A stretch of DNA of 64,000 nt from HGM13233 sp900762805. GTDB taxonomy: Bacteria; Bacillota; Clostridia; Oscillospirales; Ruminococcaceae. Positions within the stretch are counted from its first letter, which is position 1; the number at the start of each line of letters is the position of its first letter. The DNA lies in contig CALKMA010000013.1 in NCBI GenBank assembly GCA_937993755.1, forward strand, positions 1-64,000, in the 5' to 3' direction. The notes beneath the pieces were generated by a model. The model was not told the origin of the DNA and searched no databases. It worked only from the letters and a program-made list of their open reading frames with translations. Positions 1-9,736 of this stretch are shown here, in pieces. The position numbers and the translations under genes were made by a program.

Positions 1-10
1 GCTAGTGCCA

Positions 11-334
11 GCTTCGGGGCGGTCTGCCTGCTCAGACAGCGCCGTTCCGCACCCGCCGCGTTATCCCCCTGTGCCGGCAGACCTTCGGGGGATGAGGTCG
101 GCTTTTTCAGCGGCGCGGAGCCTGCCCGGTCCGGCGGTGCGGCCATGTATCCGCAGGCGCAGCGCAGTCTTTCAGCGGCGACGGGTGCGGCCTGTGCGTG
201 CGGCATTTTGTGCCGGTTCAAAGCGATGCTCCGCTCTCCGGCGCCGGCCGCGTCCGATGGGCGGCGCCTGTGCCTGCTTCGGGGCGGTTTGCCTGCTCAG
301 ACAGCGCCGTTCCGCACCCGCCGTGTTATCCCCT
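11..334. repeat. 59-bp direct repeat pair downstream of the M28 peptidase gene
   Basis: Positions 11-69 and 276-334 are copies of one 59-base segment with about two mismatches, 265 bases apart. The second copy touches the stop codon of the minus-strand M28 peptidase gene, so both copies lie downstream of that gene. The intervening 206 bases are GC-rich and carry no gene I can support. The open frames here have no ribosome binding site and overlap one another. Confidence 0.8.
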
Positions 335-1260
335 TATATCGGCCGGCCGCCGAGTTGGCCGGCCAGCCGCAGCGCACCGGCCACAAGAAAGTCGATGTTG
401 CCTGATTCAAAGACGGTGTCGCGCGGGGTGTGGATGCGGCTGAGATACAGCAGCCCCCGGCGGGTGCGGCGGAGAGCCGCCACACCGATGCCGCGCCGGA
501 AGGAGGCTTGATCCGAGGGATAGATGACGCCCCTTGAGGCGAATTCAACGGTGTGGGATTCGTCGGGCAGAAAGGCGCGCGCCAGTGCCGGCAGGTCGGC
601 GCGGCTGCCGCGGCGGGCGATAAACAGGAAGTGCGAGCCGTCTGATACGCAGTCAAAATTGACCAGCAGCCCGCGCAGCGCCCGCTTGTGCTTGCTGGCG
701 TAGGACGACGACCCCAGCAGTCCGGCCTCCTCCAGATCGAACAGGATGAAGGCAACATCGCCGCGCTGCCCGGCGGGGAGGGCGCGCATGATCTCCAGCA
801 CCGTGATGACGCCGGAGGTGTTGTCGTTGGCGGTGTGGGGGTTGGCGGGGCCGACCAGCATCAGTGCCGTCAGCAGGGTGAGCAGCAGCAAAAAGACGAC
901 GTGGGCCGCGGCAAAGGGCGCGCCGGCCCGAAGCAGCAGCAGCTCAGCCAGCGCGGGGAGGCCGACGAGAAGCAGGCAGATCGCCAGCTGATAGAGGAAA
1001 AAGAGCGGGATACATTTCGGGGTGATGCAATTGGGAAAGGGCAAACGGGCACAGGTGTCGTAATGCGCCGTATAAATGACGCCGGCCGCCGGAGGGTCGC
1101 CGAACACCAGATTTCTGGCGCCGAAGCTGCCCCGTTCAACAGCCATTTCATAGCCGCAGGCCGCGGCATAGTCCTTTGCCCAGTCGCGGAAGGCCTGCTT
1201 CTGCTTTTTGGTTTTGCGCACTTCAAAGTGCGCGAAGATGGTTCTGGCCGGTTCGGTCAT
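334..1260 (-). CDS. M28-family zinc aminopeptidase-like protein with internal membrane segments
   Basis: A 308-residue protein with the ordered zinc ligands of M28 peptidases: His66 in a HYD motif, Asp146 in NDNTSG, Glu177-Glu178 in DLEEAG, Asp203 in NFD and His277 in IHTPRD. Known M28 enzymes are di-zinc exopeptidases that remove N-terminal amino acids. Between His66 and Asp146 lie two hydrophobic stretches (roughly residues 84-112 and 119-137), so the catalytic domain is interrupted by a predicted membrane hairpin. That is unlike secreted aminopeptidases and suggests a membrane-bound enzyme. The start at 1260 was chosen because GAGGTG lies just upstream; an in-frame extension to 1410 has no such site. 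The gene stands alone, 440 bases downstream of the fructokinase gene on the same strand. The family call is firm; the substrate is unknown. Confidence 0.85.
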   Translation of the reverse strand: MTEPARTIFAHFEVRKTKKQKQAFRDWAKDYAAACGYEMAVERGSFGARNLVFGDPPAAGVIYTAHYDTCARLPFPNCITPKCIPLFFLYQLAICLLLVGLPALAELLLLRAGAPFAAAHVVFLLLLTLLTALMLVGPANPHTANDNTSGVITVLEIMRALPAGQRGDVAFILFDLEEAGLLGSSSYASKHKRALRGLLVNFDCVSDGSHFLFIARRGSRADLPALARAFLPDESHTVEFASRGVIYPSDQASFRRGIGVAALRRTRRGLLYLSRIHTPRDTVFESGNIDFLVAGALRLAGQLGGRPI

Positions 1261-1699
1261 GGAAGGCACCTCGGTTTTTAAGTAAAAATCAGTCTGCGCT
1301 GACAGCGGGCACAAGGCCCGCCGCACCGGCTGCTTTTCGGAAGGCGTGAACAGACGAACAACAGCCCGCTTTCCGGCCCATGCCGTTTTTTGTGCGGAGA
1401 TGCGGGACAAAAGCGGATAAAGAGACTTTATCTCCGACCTTGCGCCGACCTTTCCGGTCTAAAAGGGGATAAAAAGCGGGCGGTACACCCTGCCGGACAC
1501 CGCAGTGCCGCCGGCGTGTCGCTTTTCTCTGCCAAAGCGGCAAAAACAGGCGAAGCACCGCGGCCCAGGACCGGGCAGGAAAGGCGCGGCGGACTGCTCT
1601 AAGGGCAGACGGGCGAACCGGCGCCGCAAAAGGGGAGAGACAGCCGGCAAGCCGCCGCGCAAAGCGGCGGTTGACTGATGCGGCGGACTGTCCGGCGGC
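1261..1699. other. Intergenic region without a recognisable gene
   Basis: The 440 bases between the fructokinase stop and the M28 start hold no supported gene. A hairpin (arms CCGCCGC and GCGGCGG, 1652-1670) lies just after the fructokinase stop on the minus strand and could act in termination, though no clear T-run follows. The segment 1584-1699 is part of the sequence that is duplicated near 3.03-3.13 kb. Confidence 0.6.
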
Positions 1700-2653
1700 T
1701 TACAGACGCGCCAAAACCTCCTCGCGGGACGGAACGCTGGAAATGCCGCCCGGCCGGGTGGTCGAAAGGCCGGCCGCCGCTGTGGCATAGCGCACAACGG
1801 TGCGCAGAGCGGCCTCATCAAGCTGCCCCGGCTGCCGCCCGGTCAGCAGCAGCTGCATAACGGCGCTGCCGCCGAAAATATCGCCGGCCCCCGTCGTATC
1901 GACAACGGCAAGCTCGGCCAGGCTGTCCTCATGGCCGCGTGCCAGCCGGTTCTGAAACCAGCAGCCGTCCGCGCCGCAGGTGACGAACACCAGCTGCGCG
2001 CCGTATTCATACAGGATGCGCTCGGCGCCCTCCTCCGGCCCGCAGCCGAACAGAAAGCGCACCTCGTCGTCGCTGATCTTGACGATGTCGGCCTGCCGCA
2101 GCCCCCAGAGCAGCTGCAGCCGCGCCTCATCCTCGCTGTGCCAGAGCGGCGGCCGCCAGTTGGGATCGTAGCTGATCAGCTTGCCGCGCTCGCGGGCGTA
2201 GCCGACGGCGCGCACGGTGGCCTCGCGCACCGGCTGGTCGGTCAGCGACAGCGAGCCGAAATGGAACAGCTTCGCCTGGTCGAGCATCGAGAGCGACAGC
2301 TCCTCAAAGCGCAGCTGCGTGTCGGCGCCCGGCTTGCGGGCAAAGGAAAAGGTGCGGTCGCCCTGCTCATCGAGCGTAACAAAGGCCAGCGTGGTGAAGC
2401 AGGCGGGATCGGACAGCAGCCCGGCCGTGTCGATGCCGGCCTGCTCCAGCGTATGCGCCAGCAGATGGCCGAAAACGTCGTCGCCGACCTTGCCGAGCAG
2501 CGCCGTCCGCCCGCCGGCTTTGGCGGCAGCCGCCAGAAAGTTGGCGGGCGCGCCGCCGGGGTGGGCGGCCATCATCGGGTAGCCGGCCTCGTCGGTGCCG
2601 GTGCAGGTGAAATCAATGAGAAGCTCGCCGAGGGCGATGATATCGTATTTCAT
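1700..2653 (-). CDS. PfkB-family carbohydrate kinase, probable fructokinase
   Basis: A 317-residue cytosolic sugar kinase of the PfkB/ribokinase family, expected to phosphorylate fructose to fructose 6-phosphate with ATP. The N-terminal signature GGAPANF is at 33-39 and the C-terminal signature DTTGAGDIF at 252-260, with Asp258 as the predicted catalytic base. Length and the HPGGAPANFLAAAAK pattern match bacterial fructokinases, although other ketohexose or 2-keto-3-deoxy sugar substrates cannot be excluded. No sugar transporter or hydrolase is adjacent, so the substrate is inferred from family resemblance only. A diverged copy of its last 40 or so codons plus the downstream flank lies at about 3028-3270, upstream of this gene. 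Confidence 0.85.
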   Translation of the reverse strand: MKYDIIALGELLIDFTCTGTDEAGYPMMAAHPGGAPANFLAAAAKAGGRTALLGKVGDDVFGHLLAHTLEQAGIDTAGLLSDPACFTTLAFVTLDEQGDRTFSFARKPGADTQLRFEELSLSMLDQAKLFHFGSLSLTDQPVREATVRAVGYARERGKLISYDPNWRPPLWHSEDEARLQLLWGLRQADIVKISDDEVRFLFGCGPEEGAERILYEYGAQLVFVTCGADGCWFQNRLARGHEDSLAELAVVDTTGAGDIFGGSAVMQLLLTGRQPGQLDEAALRTVVRYATAAAGLSTTRPGGISSVPSREEVLARL

Positions 2654-2820
2654 AGGGGCCTCGCTGATAAAAACTTTGACTCTATTATACCATGAGCACA
2701 GGCGGCAATGCCACTATATCCTGCGCCGCGTGGGGAAATGTGCCGAAGGCCCTGAAAAGGCAGACGCCAAGGCTTTGTCCGCCGTGCCCTGCGCCGTGAG
2801 GATGAGGCAGCGGGGGAGGC

Positions 2821-3027
2821 GCGCGGCGGAAAAGCCGGCGGAGGGTCATGCGGATGAAGCGGTGGGGCGGGAAGTACGCGGCGGAGAAGCCGGCGGATGG
2901 CTATGTGGGTGAAAAACGGAAGAAACATGCGCGGCGGATGTGCCGCACATGGCTATGAGGAAGAAGCTGTGGGTGGAAAGTACGCGGCGGAAAAGCCGGC
3001 AAATGGCCATGTATGTGTGAAGCGGTG
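2821..3027. repeat. Diverged tandem repeats between fructokinase and its 3'-end copy
   Basis: A unit with GCGGCGGAAAAGCCGGC followed by a GGNCATG element and a GAAGCGGTGGGGCG or GGGAAGTACGC element recurs at about 2822, 2879 and 2985, with irregular spacing and mutations. Short frames run through it, but they shift between units, so I read it as non-coding tandem duplication. It ends where the duplicate of the fructokinase 3' end begins. Confidence 0.6.
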
Positions 3028-3270
3028 GGGCGCGCGGCGGACTGCTTCAAGGGCAGGCGGGCAAGCCGGTGCCTCGGAAGGGGCTCCAACCGGCAAGCCG
3101 CCGAGAAGAGCGGCATTTGACAGGGCGGACTGTCCGGCGGCCTCCAGACGCGCCGGCATCTCCTCGCGGGACGGAACGCCGGTAATACCGCCCGGTCGGG
3201 CGGTCGAAAGGCCGACCGCCGCGGCATAGCGCACAACGGCGCTGCAGAGCGACCTCATCGGGCTGCTCCG
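3028..3270 (-). pseudogene. Decayed duplicate of the fructokinase 3' end and downstream flank
   Basis: On the minus strand this translates to a piece resembling the fructokinase C-terminus: VVRYAAAVGLSTARPGGI here against VVRYATAAAGLSTTRPGG in the intact gene, followed by VPSREE in both. DNA similarity continues past the position of the stop codon into the flank, so roughly 3028-3270 aligns with 1584-1831. The copy lacks start, promoter and kinase core, has lost the stop codon and carries a 3-base deletion. It is therefore a fragment copied by segmental duplication, not a gene. It lies upstream of the intact gene and in the same orientation. Confidence 0.8.
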
Positions 3271-3296
3271 GCAACCGCGCGGCGGAACGGCGGTAT

Positions 3297-3333
3297 AAAA
3301 GGAGGGGCGTTGTCCATCGGTCAGCGCCCCTCC
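3297..3333 (-). terminator. Rho-independent terminator of the giant surface-protein gene
   Basis: Read on the minus strand, GGAGGGGCG and CGCCCCTCC form a 9-bp stem followed by TTTTAT, about 120 bases past the stop codon. A second, weaker hairpin (3393-3419) lies closer to the stop. Confidence 0.8.
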
Positions 3334-3454
3334 GGCTTGCTTTGGCCGACCGGCCGGAAAGCCCTGCTCTCCGGTCTGGCGGTCAATGGGATCCTCCGGC
3401 GGCTTTCGCCGGCCGGAGGCTTGATGTTTTGTTGTTCCGAATGGGGCAGGCTGC

Positions 3455-6400
3455 TTACTGCTTGCTTTTTCTGGCCTTGAGGCCGATGAGCAGCAGCGCC
3501 AGACCGATCAGAAGCAGGACCGGTACCGGCCACCACAGCATGCCCGTCTCCGGCAGGCTGCCGCCGAGGTTGGTTCCGCAGATGTCGCACTTGCCGTCAT
3601 GATCGTTGTCGATATGGCGGCCGGTGGGCTTCACCTCACGGGTCTCCACCTCGCCGCAGTCGCAGGAGCGGCTTTCGACGCCCGGCTTGGAGCAGGTCGG
3701 CTTCGTGGTGATCTCCCAGTTGCCGAATTCGTGCGTGTGCGGGGTGCAGAGGATATCGGCGCGGTTGCGGGTGCGGATGCGCGGCGCCATGGCGGTGCCG
3801 TCCTGCAGCACGAAGGTGTTGTCATAGGAGGCAAGGCCGGTGGCCTCGATGGCGCAGCCCAGCTCCAGATCCTTCACTTCCTCGTCGGTGCAGATGTAGC
3901 CGTCGATAAACACGCGGGCGATATTCCCCTCGCTGTCGCGGATCAGGATGGTCTGCACAAGGTCATTGGCCTTTTCAATGCCGACTACATAGCCCTTGAG
4001 GGCTATGAGCTGGCCGAGAACAGAGCCGTCATTGACCTGCGCGGCGGTCACGGTGCGCGGCGCGACAGGCTCGCCCTCACCGAACTTGGTGATGGTGGTG
4101 ACGGCCAGCTGGCGCTCGCCCTGATAGGAGCTGGTGGTGCCCGAAATGCGGACACGGTCGCCGATCTTGAAATCGCCGGCTACCGGGAAGCAGTTGATGC
4201 CGCCCGTTTCGTCCTGCACATAGATGCAGTCGAAGAAGGCCGTGCGCTTGTCGTAACCGGAGGCGTTGGAGGTGACGACACCCTCAACGGTGAACTTGAC
4301 GCCCTCGTTCGCCTCGGCCTGAACGTCGGCGATGGGGGTGATCTTCACGGGGTTGAGCAGCTTGAGCAGGTTCTCGCAGATCTTATAGTTGGAGTAGTTC
4401 TTCTCAGAGCCGTTGTCATCGATGGTGGCCTGCACCTCGAAGTTGGACATGAAGGCTGCGCCGGACACGATGACCATGCCCTTGCCCTCCTGCTTTTCAC
4501 TGGCCATGACCAGCAGGCGGCTGTCGCCCTCGGCGTAGAGGTACTTGGGAATGCCGGTTCCGCCGAGACCGTCCTTGTCCACATCGACCGAATAGGTGGT
4601 GCTGTGGCCGAATACGGCGGGCGAAACGGTGGCGGGCAGTGTCCCGGTGGGCTGGCCGGCGTCGTCTACCGCGTAGACGGAGGCGCCGCCGTAGTGGCTG
4701 AAGCGCTCGGTGTACAGCTTGTCATAGGGATGATCGGGGTCTACCTCGACGCCCTCCAGCAGCGGATTGTCCATGTTGTAGGTGCTGAAGTAGAGGCGCC
4801 ATTTGTCCACGCCGTCGGCCGCGCTGCGGACGTCGTCATAGGTGGCGTCGTCGCTGATGCGCAGGTGGGAACCGATGGCCGCGAGTACCTCGTTCTGCGT
4901 GGCGGCCATATGCTTGACGGCGGGGTTGCTTTGGATGCTATCGTAGTTCTCGTAGTTGTCGGACCAGCCCGCCATGATGACGGTGCCGCCGGCGTTGTTG
5001 AAGGCCGTGAGGGCGGCCAGCTCGTCGGCGCTGTAGGTCTTGGGATCCTGCTGGGCCTCAGCCAGACGGCGGGACGGGGCCGTGAGGATGATGGCCTTGA
5101 ACTTCGGATTGGCGCAGGCGGCGATCAGCTCGTCGCTCGTCTTGAGCTCGACGGTGCGGACGCTGTAGCCGGCGGCCAGCTTGCCGAAGTTGCCCATCGA
5201 ATCCTTGTAGTTGCCGGCCACATACTCATTGTAGTGGGAGGCGTCGATGCCGATGTAAACGAGAGAGTCGGCATCCAGGACGTCGAGATCGACGGTCTTG
5301 CTGAAGGCGTATTCGTTGTTGTTCTGTTCGACAACGGCAGTCACCTGGACGGTGAATACGCGGGCGCTGTCGGGCGTGTACTTGAAGTCAACATCGAGCG
5401 TGCTGCTCTTGCCCAGCGTGTAGCCCTTGCCGTTCTCACCCTTGTCCACGCCGATGACGGTGCCGCCGATGGAGTAGGTCAGGGACTTAATGGTGGCGTC
5501 GGTATTCTCGCTGTTGAAGAAGGTGGTGGTCAGCGTCAGCTCCTCGTTGGTGACGGGGGTGGAGGTGCCGCAGACCATGTTGGAGATACCGAGCTTGAGG
5601 CTCTCGCCGACCCAGACGGGGGAGGTGACCGCGAGGTCGCCGTCGCCCTGGGTGACGCGGATGAAGTAGTAGCTGTAATTCGGGGCCAGCGTGACGCTCA
5701 GGTTGCCGGCGGCCAGCTCGGCCGGATCGCTCCAGGTGTGGGCCACCTTGCCGGAGTTGACCACGACCTCGACCTTGCTGATGGAGTCGCTCTTGTCGGG
5801 ATCGTTGACCGTGACGCTGATATCCAGCTTGTCGGGGATATCAGTGATGCTGCTGCCCATCATAAGACCGTTGACGGTGTAGCCAAGCTCAAGGTTCTTG
5901 TCCTCAGTGGCGTACATCCGCAGCGCGCGGATGGCTTCATAGAGGCCCTCCTCGGTGAAGGTATCGGCCAGGATGACGTCGCGGGCGTCGTTGGCGTTGC
6001 CCCAGAGGCCCTTGTGGTTGTCCTGGTTGTTGGTGGGGGCCACATGCCAGCCCTTGTCGAGCGCCATGATGTACTGCTCGTAGCTGGGATAGTAGCCGCC
6101 GGCTCCGATCTGGCCCTCGCCGTTGCCGACCTCCACCATGTACATGCGGCTGTCGATGACGGGATCCCAGTAGGCGAAATCCTTGAAGTTGCCGAAGGTG
6201 GTGCCGGGGTGGTTGAACTGGCTGATGGAGTCCGCGCCCTCGGCCTGGCTGAGCAGGGCGTAGTAGGCTCTCAGGCCGGCGTCGTCGGTTTTGTTGTTGA
6301 GGGTCGTATTGTTGCGCGAGACGATGCCGGGCGTGTTGAAGGTGTTGATGTGGCCGGGGCCGCCGGACCAGGTCATCTCAAAGCCGCCGATGGCGATGAG

Positions 6401-9400
6401 GCTGCCGGCATTCTCGGCGTTGAACTGGCTGATGGTGCTCTTGTAGGTGCTCCAGCTGTGCGAGGCGTCGGAATCCTTGACAAGAGAGGTGTCATACAGC
6501 GCCGCTTCGGGGTTGGGGCTGCTCTTGCTGTCGAAATAGTTGGAGTGGTCGGTAAAGGCCACGAACTGCACGTTGGCGCTGGCCGGCAGGCTCCTGATAT
6601 AGGATAGGGCGCTTGCCAGCGAGCCGGAGCCGTCCGAATACTGGGTGTGGCTGTGCAGCTGGCCGAAGTACAGCTGATACTGCACGGCGCCGACGGTAAA
6701 GAACCAGTCAACGGAGGCCTCCTTGTTATCGGTGCGGGTAACGGTGACCGATACCTCGACACGGCCGTCAGCCATGTCGGCGGCGGGGGTGTAGGTCAGC
6801 TTGCCGTCGGCGTAGACAGCCGCGACCGTCTCGCCGTTGACCGTCATGGCCACGGTGGGATTGTCTCCGGCGTTGGCCACATCGACCGAGATGACGGGGC
6901 GCTTGTCCTCGCCGGTCTGGCTGCCCTTGGCGGGGGTGAGGTTGGAGAGGACCGGCTCGTCCTTGACGGTGACGGTGACCTCGCGCCTGATGACGCGGTC
7001 CTTCTGGTCCTTCCCGCTGACGGTGATGACCAGGCTGTCACCGGCGACCTTTTCGACCGGCACGGTGACGGTGTAGACACCCTGCTCCTCGGTGACGGCG
7101 AGCGCCGCACCGGCCAGCGAGGCGGTCATATCGCCCTTTACGCCGAAGGGAGCGTCCACCGTGAAGGTGAGGGTGTAGGGCTGCCCGACGTAAGCGTCAT
7201 ACAGCTTGTCGATGACGACGGCGGGGACGTTCACGATATCGCCGTCGAGCTGTGTGCCCTCGGCCACGGGATAGAAGTAGAAGGAGAAGATGGTGTAATC
7301 CGTGACCTTGCTTTTATCCATGCTGTACACCTTGAAGCTGTCGTTGTAATACTCCAGCCACTGGCTGTACGTTTTGAATTTGGCGGTGCGGGATTCTATC
7401 TCGAAGCCGCCGACATTGCCCGAACAGGTGCGCACCAGCCAGTCGGCGTCGTTGCTGACCGTCTTGCTGTAGAAGGCGTTGTTGCCGGTGCCGTTGGCGC
7501 ACAGGTAGCCGTAGGTCTCATTGTAGAACTGGAGATATTCGCCGTTTTCCTTGACCGTGAACACGACCGCGCCGTTTTCGGCGACAGCCTTATCATTCTC
7601 GATGACGGCGCCGACCTTGCCGATGGCGGGGCTTTCGGCGCTGCCGATCTGCGCCGCCAGAACGGCCTTGGCGTTCTGGTTGTAAAGGACGACCTTATCG
7701 CCCGCCCTGGGCAGCCCGCCGGGGGTGGGCTGCGGCAGATCGGTGACATAGTCGCTGCTGCTGCCGTTGCGCAGCTGATAGGTGCCGTTGTGGGCGCTGC
7801 AGCAGGCATACAGCCCGATAACGTCGGCCTCCTTCACGCCGGCGGCCAGCGGCACGCCCTTGAACAGGTTGGTGCTGCCGGTGGCGTCGGTGACGGGTGT
7901 GTTTTTGCTGTTATAAGTGCCCAGCGTGACGCCCTTGATATAGACATACTCGCTCAGATAATCCTTGCCCATCTGGGACACGGTGATCTCCTGCGCGGGG
8001 ATGGGCTCCAGCCCGGCCTTGACGACCTCCATCGTGGGGCTCTTCATCTGCGGCACGCCGCCGTACATCTCGATTTTGCCGGTGATCTTGACGACGTCGC
8101 CGACCTTGTAGTTGGCGTAGTTGGCGTAGTCGTAGACCTGGAAGCCATAGACGGCGCCGCCGATGACGTCCTCAAGGATGATGGAGTCGATGCTGGCGCT
8201 GCCGTTGTAGTTTTTGCCGTAGTGATACACGACCTGGCCGATGACCGAGACATTGCTGACGGTCCCTGTGGCCTCGCCGGCCTCCTTGACGGTCAGGACG
8301 CCCTCAGGGATCATATCCTCGGTGATGGGATCGGTGATGCTGCCGGCGGGCTGAACCTCGGAGGCCAGCGTGTTGCGCAGCTGCAGGGTGGTATTGAAGA
8401 TGCTGAGCGCCGCGGTCACATCCACCTTGTCGCCCACCTTGTATTCCCAAGCGCCGTCTACCTTGTTGATGACGGCCTTGTAGAGCTGGATGGTTTTCCC
8501 GTCGGCATCCTTCAGCGTGATGTTGGGGTTGCTGTAAGCGCCGTTGTTGTCGTTAACCTCGGTGATCTCAAGGCTGGTCAGCTTGATATAGGTACACAGC
8601 TCGGCGTTGGTGAGCGCGCCGATGGCGGCGGGCTTGGCCGCCAGCGTCAGGCCGGAGGACTTGACAAAGGTGCCGCTGCCCAGCTGAGGCAGACCCTGGT
8701 AGTCGGCCCGCTTGCCGGTGCCGATGACGGTGTCGCCCAGCGCGATCTCGGTGGTCTTTTTAGACAGCCGCAGGCAGATGCCGCCGGTTTCGTCCTGAAG
8801 ATAGTAATTCTGCCCGTCCACAAGGGTAACGACGCCCTTGACGGTGAAGGTTTCATCTTTGCTGCCGTCCAGCGCGGTGCGGATGGGCACTGTGGCGGGC
8901 TCGGCCTTCACGGTGTAGGCAAAGACGGCCTCGGCGCTGTCGTTCATGCCGTCCTTGGTGGCCTTGACGGTGAAGGTGGTGTCGGCCGTCACGGCGATGG
9001 GGCCGGTGTAGGCGGTATAGCCGCCGGTCGTCTTATAAAAGATGGCGGCGCCCTCGGTGGCGCAGGAGAAGCTGACCTGCGTGCCCTCGGTCACCTCGCC
9101 GGCCGCCGGGGAGGCCGTGGGTGCGGTGACCTGCTGCGTGCCGGCGCTCAGGCGCCAGAAGCCGACGGTCTGACCGGCGATGTTGCTGCCGTTGCCTGTC
9201 GTTTTGTAGGCGCGCCAATCCGGGTCGTTTACAGGTTTGCCTGAGTTGATATAAAAGACGCCCAGATAGCGGGTGGCGCCGCCGGTGTCCTTGGCGGTCA
9301 GGTGCGTGCCTTCGCCGTTGAGCGACCAGACGGCTTTAGTGCCGCCGATGCGTACGCAGTTATTTCCGGTGTCCAAATACAGATAGCTGTTGTCGCCGGC

Positions 9401-9736
9401 CTTGATGTAACGGCCGCCCTCGGCGGCGGTGATCGTCCATCCGTAGCCGTCGCTGCCGGTGGTCTCGATCCTGGTGCCGTCGGCGGAGACGGTCACATCA
9501 GTCACAGCCAACGGCTGACCCCTTGTTCCCGTCTTGGCGGTGGGCAGCAGCCACGTTGTGCCGTCCTTGGTCATGGTAATGGCGATGGTGTCGGACTCTG
9601 TGATATCCGCCCATTCGACCTTTTCCCATGTCGCCGTTCCTTCTGCCGCGAACACCTGCACAGGCAGCAGGGAAAGCAGCATCAGCAGCGACAGCAGCAC
9701 GGCTGTCAGCCGGCTGCCGAATCGTCTTTTCTTCAA
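3455..9736 (-). CDS. Giant LPXTG wall-anchored protein with OB-fold-like and PHP (CehA-type) phosphoesterase domains
   Basis: A 2093-residue surface protein. Order of parts: signal peptide (KKRRFGSR then a hydrophobic core ending VFAAEG); a beta-sandwich like the chitobiase C-terminal domain (about 200-280); OB-fold-like modules with the repeated QDETGGI motif (about 283-400, and a further one after 475); Ig-like repeats; a PHP metallo-hydrolase domain from about 1020 with metal-binding QLHSHTQYSDGSG, FTDHSN, FNHPGTTFG and NQDNH; another OB-fold module (about 1797-1890); a cysteine-rich segment (CSKPG, CDCGE, CDICG); LPETG at 2061-2065, a membrane helix and a KARKSKQ tail. PHP enzymes of the CehA type cleave phosphoesters using metals, so an extracellular phosphodiesterase or nuclease role is inferred. 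The start is TTG at 9736, because GGAGGG lies 9 bases upstream and the signal peptide follows directly. The longer frame to 10078 has no ribosome binding site. The class B sortase at 27.5 kb may anchor it, though a separate housekeeping sortase is more usual for LPETG. Confidence 0.9.
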   Translation of the reverse strand: MKKRRFGSRLTAVLLSLLMLLSLLPVQVFAAEGTATWEKVEWADITESDTIAITMTKDGTTWLLPTAKTGTRGQPLAVTDVTVSADGTRIETTGSDGYGWTITAAEGGRYIKAGDNSYLYLDTGNNCVRIGGTKAVWSLNGEGTHLTAKDTGGATRYLGVFYINSGKPVNDPDWRAYKTTGNGSNIAGQTVGFWRLSAGTQQVTAPTASPAAGEVTEGTQVSFSCATEGAAIFYKTTGGYTAYTGPIAVTADTTFTVKATKDGMNDSAEAVFAYTVKAEPATVPIRTALDGSKDETFTVKGVVTLVDGQNYYLQDETGGICLRLSKKTTEIALGDTVIGTGKRADYQGLPQLGSGTFVKSSGLTLAAKPAAIGALTNAELCTYIKLTSLEITEVNDNNGAYSNPNITLKDADGKTIQLYKAVINKVDGAWEYKVGDKVDVTAALSIFNTTLQLRNTLASEVQPAGSITDPITEDMIPEGVLTVKEAGEATGTVSNVSVIGQVVYHYGKNYNGSASIDSIILEDVIGGAVYGFQVYDYANYANYKVGDVVKITGKIEMYGGVPQMKSPTMEVVKAGLEPIPAQEITVSQMGKDYLSEYVYIKGVTLGTYNSKNTPVTDATGSTNLFKGVPLAAGVKEADVIGLYACCSAHNGTYQLRNGSSSDYVTDLPQPTPGGLPRAGDKVVLYNQNAKAVLAAQIGSAESPAIGKVGAVIENDKAVAENGAVVFTVKENGEYLQFYNETYGYLCANGTGNNAFYSKTVSNDADWLVRTCSGNVGGFEIESRTAKFKTYSQWLEYYNDSFKVYSMDKSKVTDYTIFSFYFYPVAEGTQLDGDIVNVPAVVIDKLYDAYVGQPYTLTFTVDAPFGVKGDMTASLAGAALAVTEEQGVYTVTVPVEKVAGDSLVITVSGKDQKDRVIRREVTVTVKDEPVLSNLTPAKGSQTGEDKRPVISVDVANAGDNPTVAMTVNGETVAAVYADGKLTYTPAADMADGRVEVSVTVTRTDNKEASVDWFFTVGAVQYQLYFGQLHSHTQYSDGSGSLASALSYIRSLPASANVQFVAFTDHSNYFDSKSSPNPEAALYDTSLVKDSDASHSWSTYKSTISQFNAENAGSLIAIGGFEMTWSGGPGHINTFNTPGIVSRNNTTLNNKTDDAGLRAYYALLSQAEGADSISQFNHPGTTFGNFKDFAYWDPVIDSRMYMVEVGNGEGQIGAGGYYPSYEQYIMALDKGWHVAPTNNQDNHKGLWGNANDARDVILADTFTEEGLYEAIRALRMYATEDKNLELGYTVNGLMMGSSITDIPDKLDISVTVNDPDKSDSISKVEVVVNSGKVAHTWSDPAELAAGNLSVTLAPNYSYYFIRVTQGDGDLAVTSPVWVGESLKLGISNMVCGTSTPVTNEELTLTTTFFNSENTDATIKSLTYSIGGTVIGVDKGENGKGYTLGKSSTLDVDFKYTPDSARVFTVQVTAVVEQNNNEYAFSKTVDLDVLDADSLVYIGIDASHYNEYVAGNYKDSMGNFGKLAAGYSVRTVELKTSDELIAACANPKFKAIILTAPSRRLAEAQQDPKTYSADELAALTAFNNAGGTVIMAGWSDNYENYDSIQSNPAVKHMAATQNEVLAAIGSHLRISDDATYDDVRSAADGVDKWRLYFSTYNMDNPLLEGVEVDPDHPYDKLYTERFSHYGGASVYAVDDAGQPTGTLPATVSPAVFGHSTTYSVDVDKDGLGGTGIPKYLYAEGDSRLLVMASEKQEGKGMVIVSGAAFMSNFEVQATIDDNGSEKNYSNYKICENLLKLLNPVKITPIADVQAEANEGVKFTVEGVVTSNASGYDKRTAFFDCIYVQDETGGINCFPVAGDFKIGDRVRISGTTSSYQGERQLAVTTITKFGEGEPVAPRTVTAAQVNDGSVLGQLIALKGYVVGIEKANDLVQTILIRDSEGNIARVFIDGYICTDEEVKDLELGCAIEATGLASYDNTFVLQDGTAMAPRIRTRNRADILCTPHTHEFGNWEITTKPTCSKPGVESRSCDCGEVETREVKPTGRHIDNDHDGKCDICGTNLGGSLPETGMLWWPVPVLLLIGLALLLIGLKARKSKQ

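Noticed and set aside
3599..9244. Two very long plus-strand frames (1002 and 865 codons) opposite the giant surface protein
   Set aside because: Their products are Val/Gly/Ala/Asp/His-rich, typical of the complement of GC-rich coding DNA. The minus strand carries a signal peptide, PHP motifs and LPETG, so it is the real gene.
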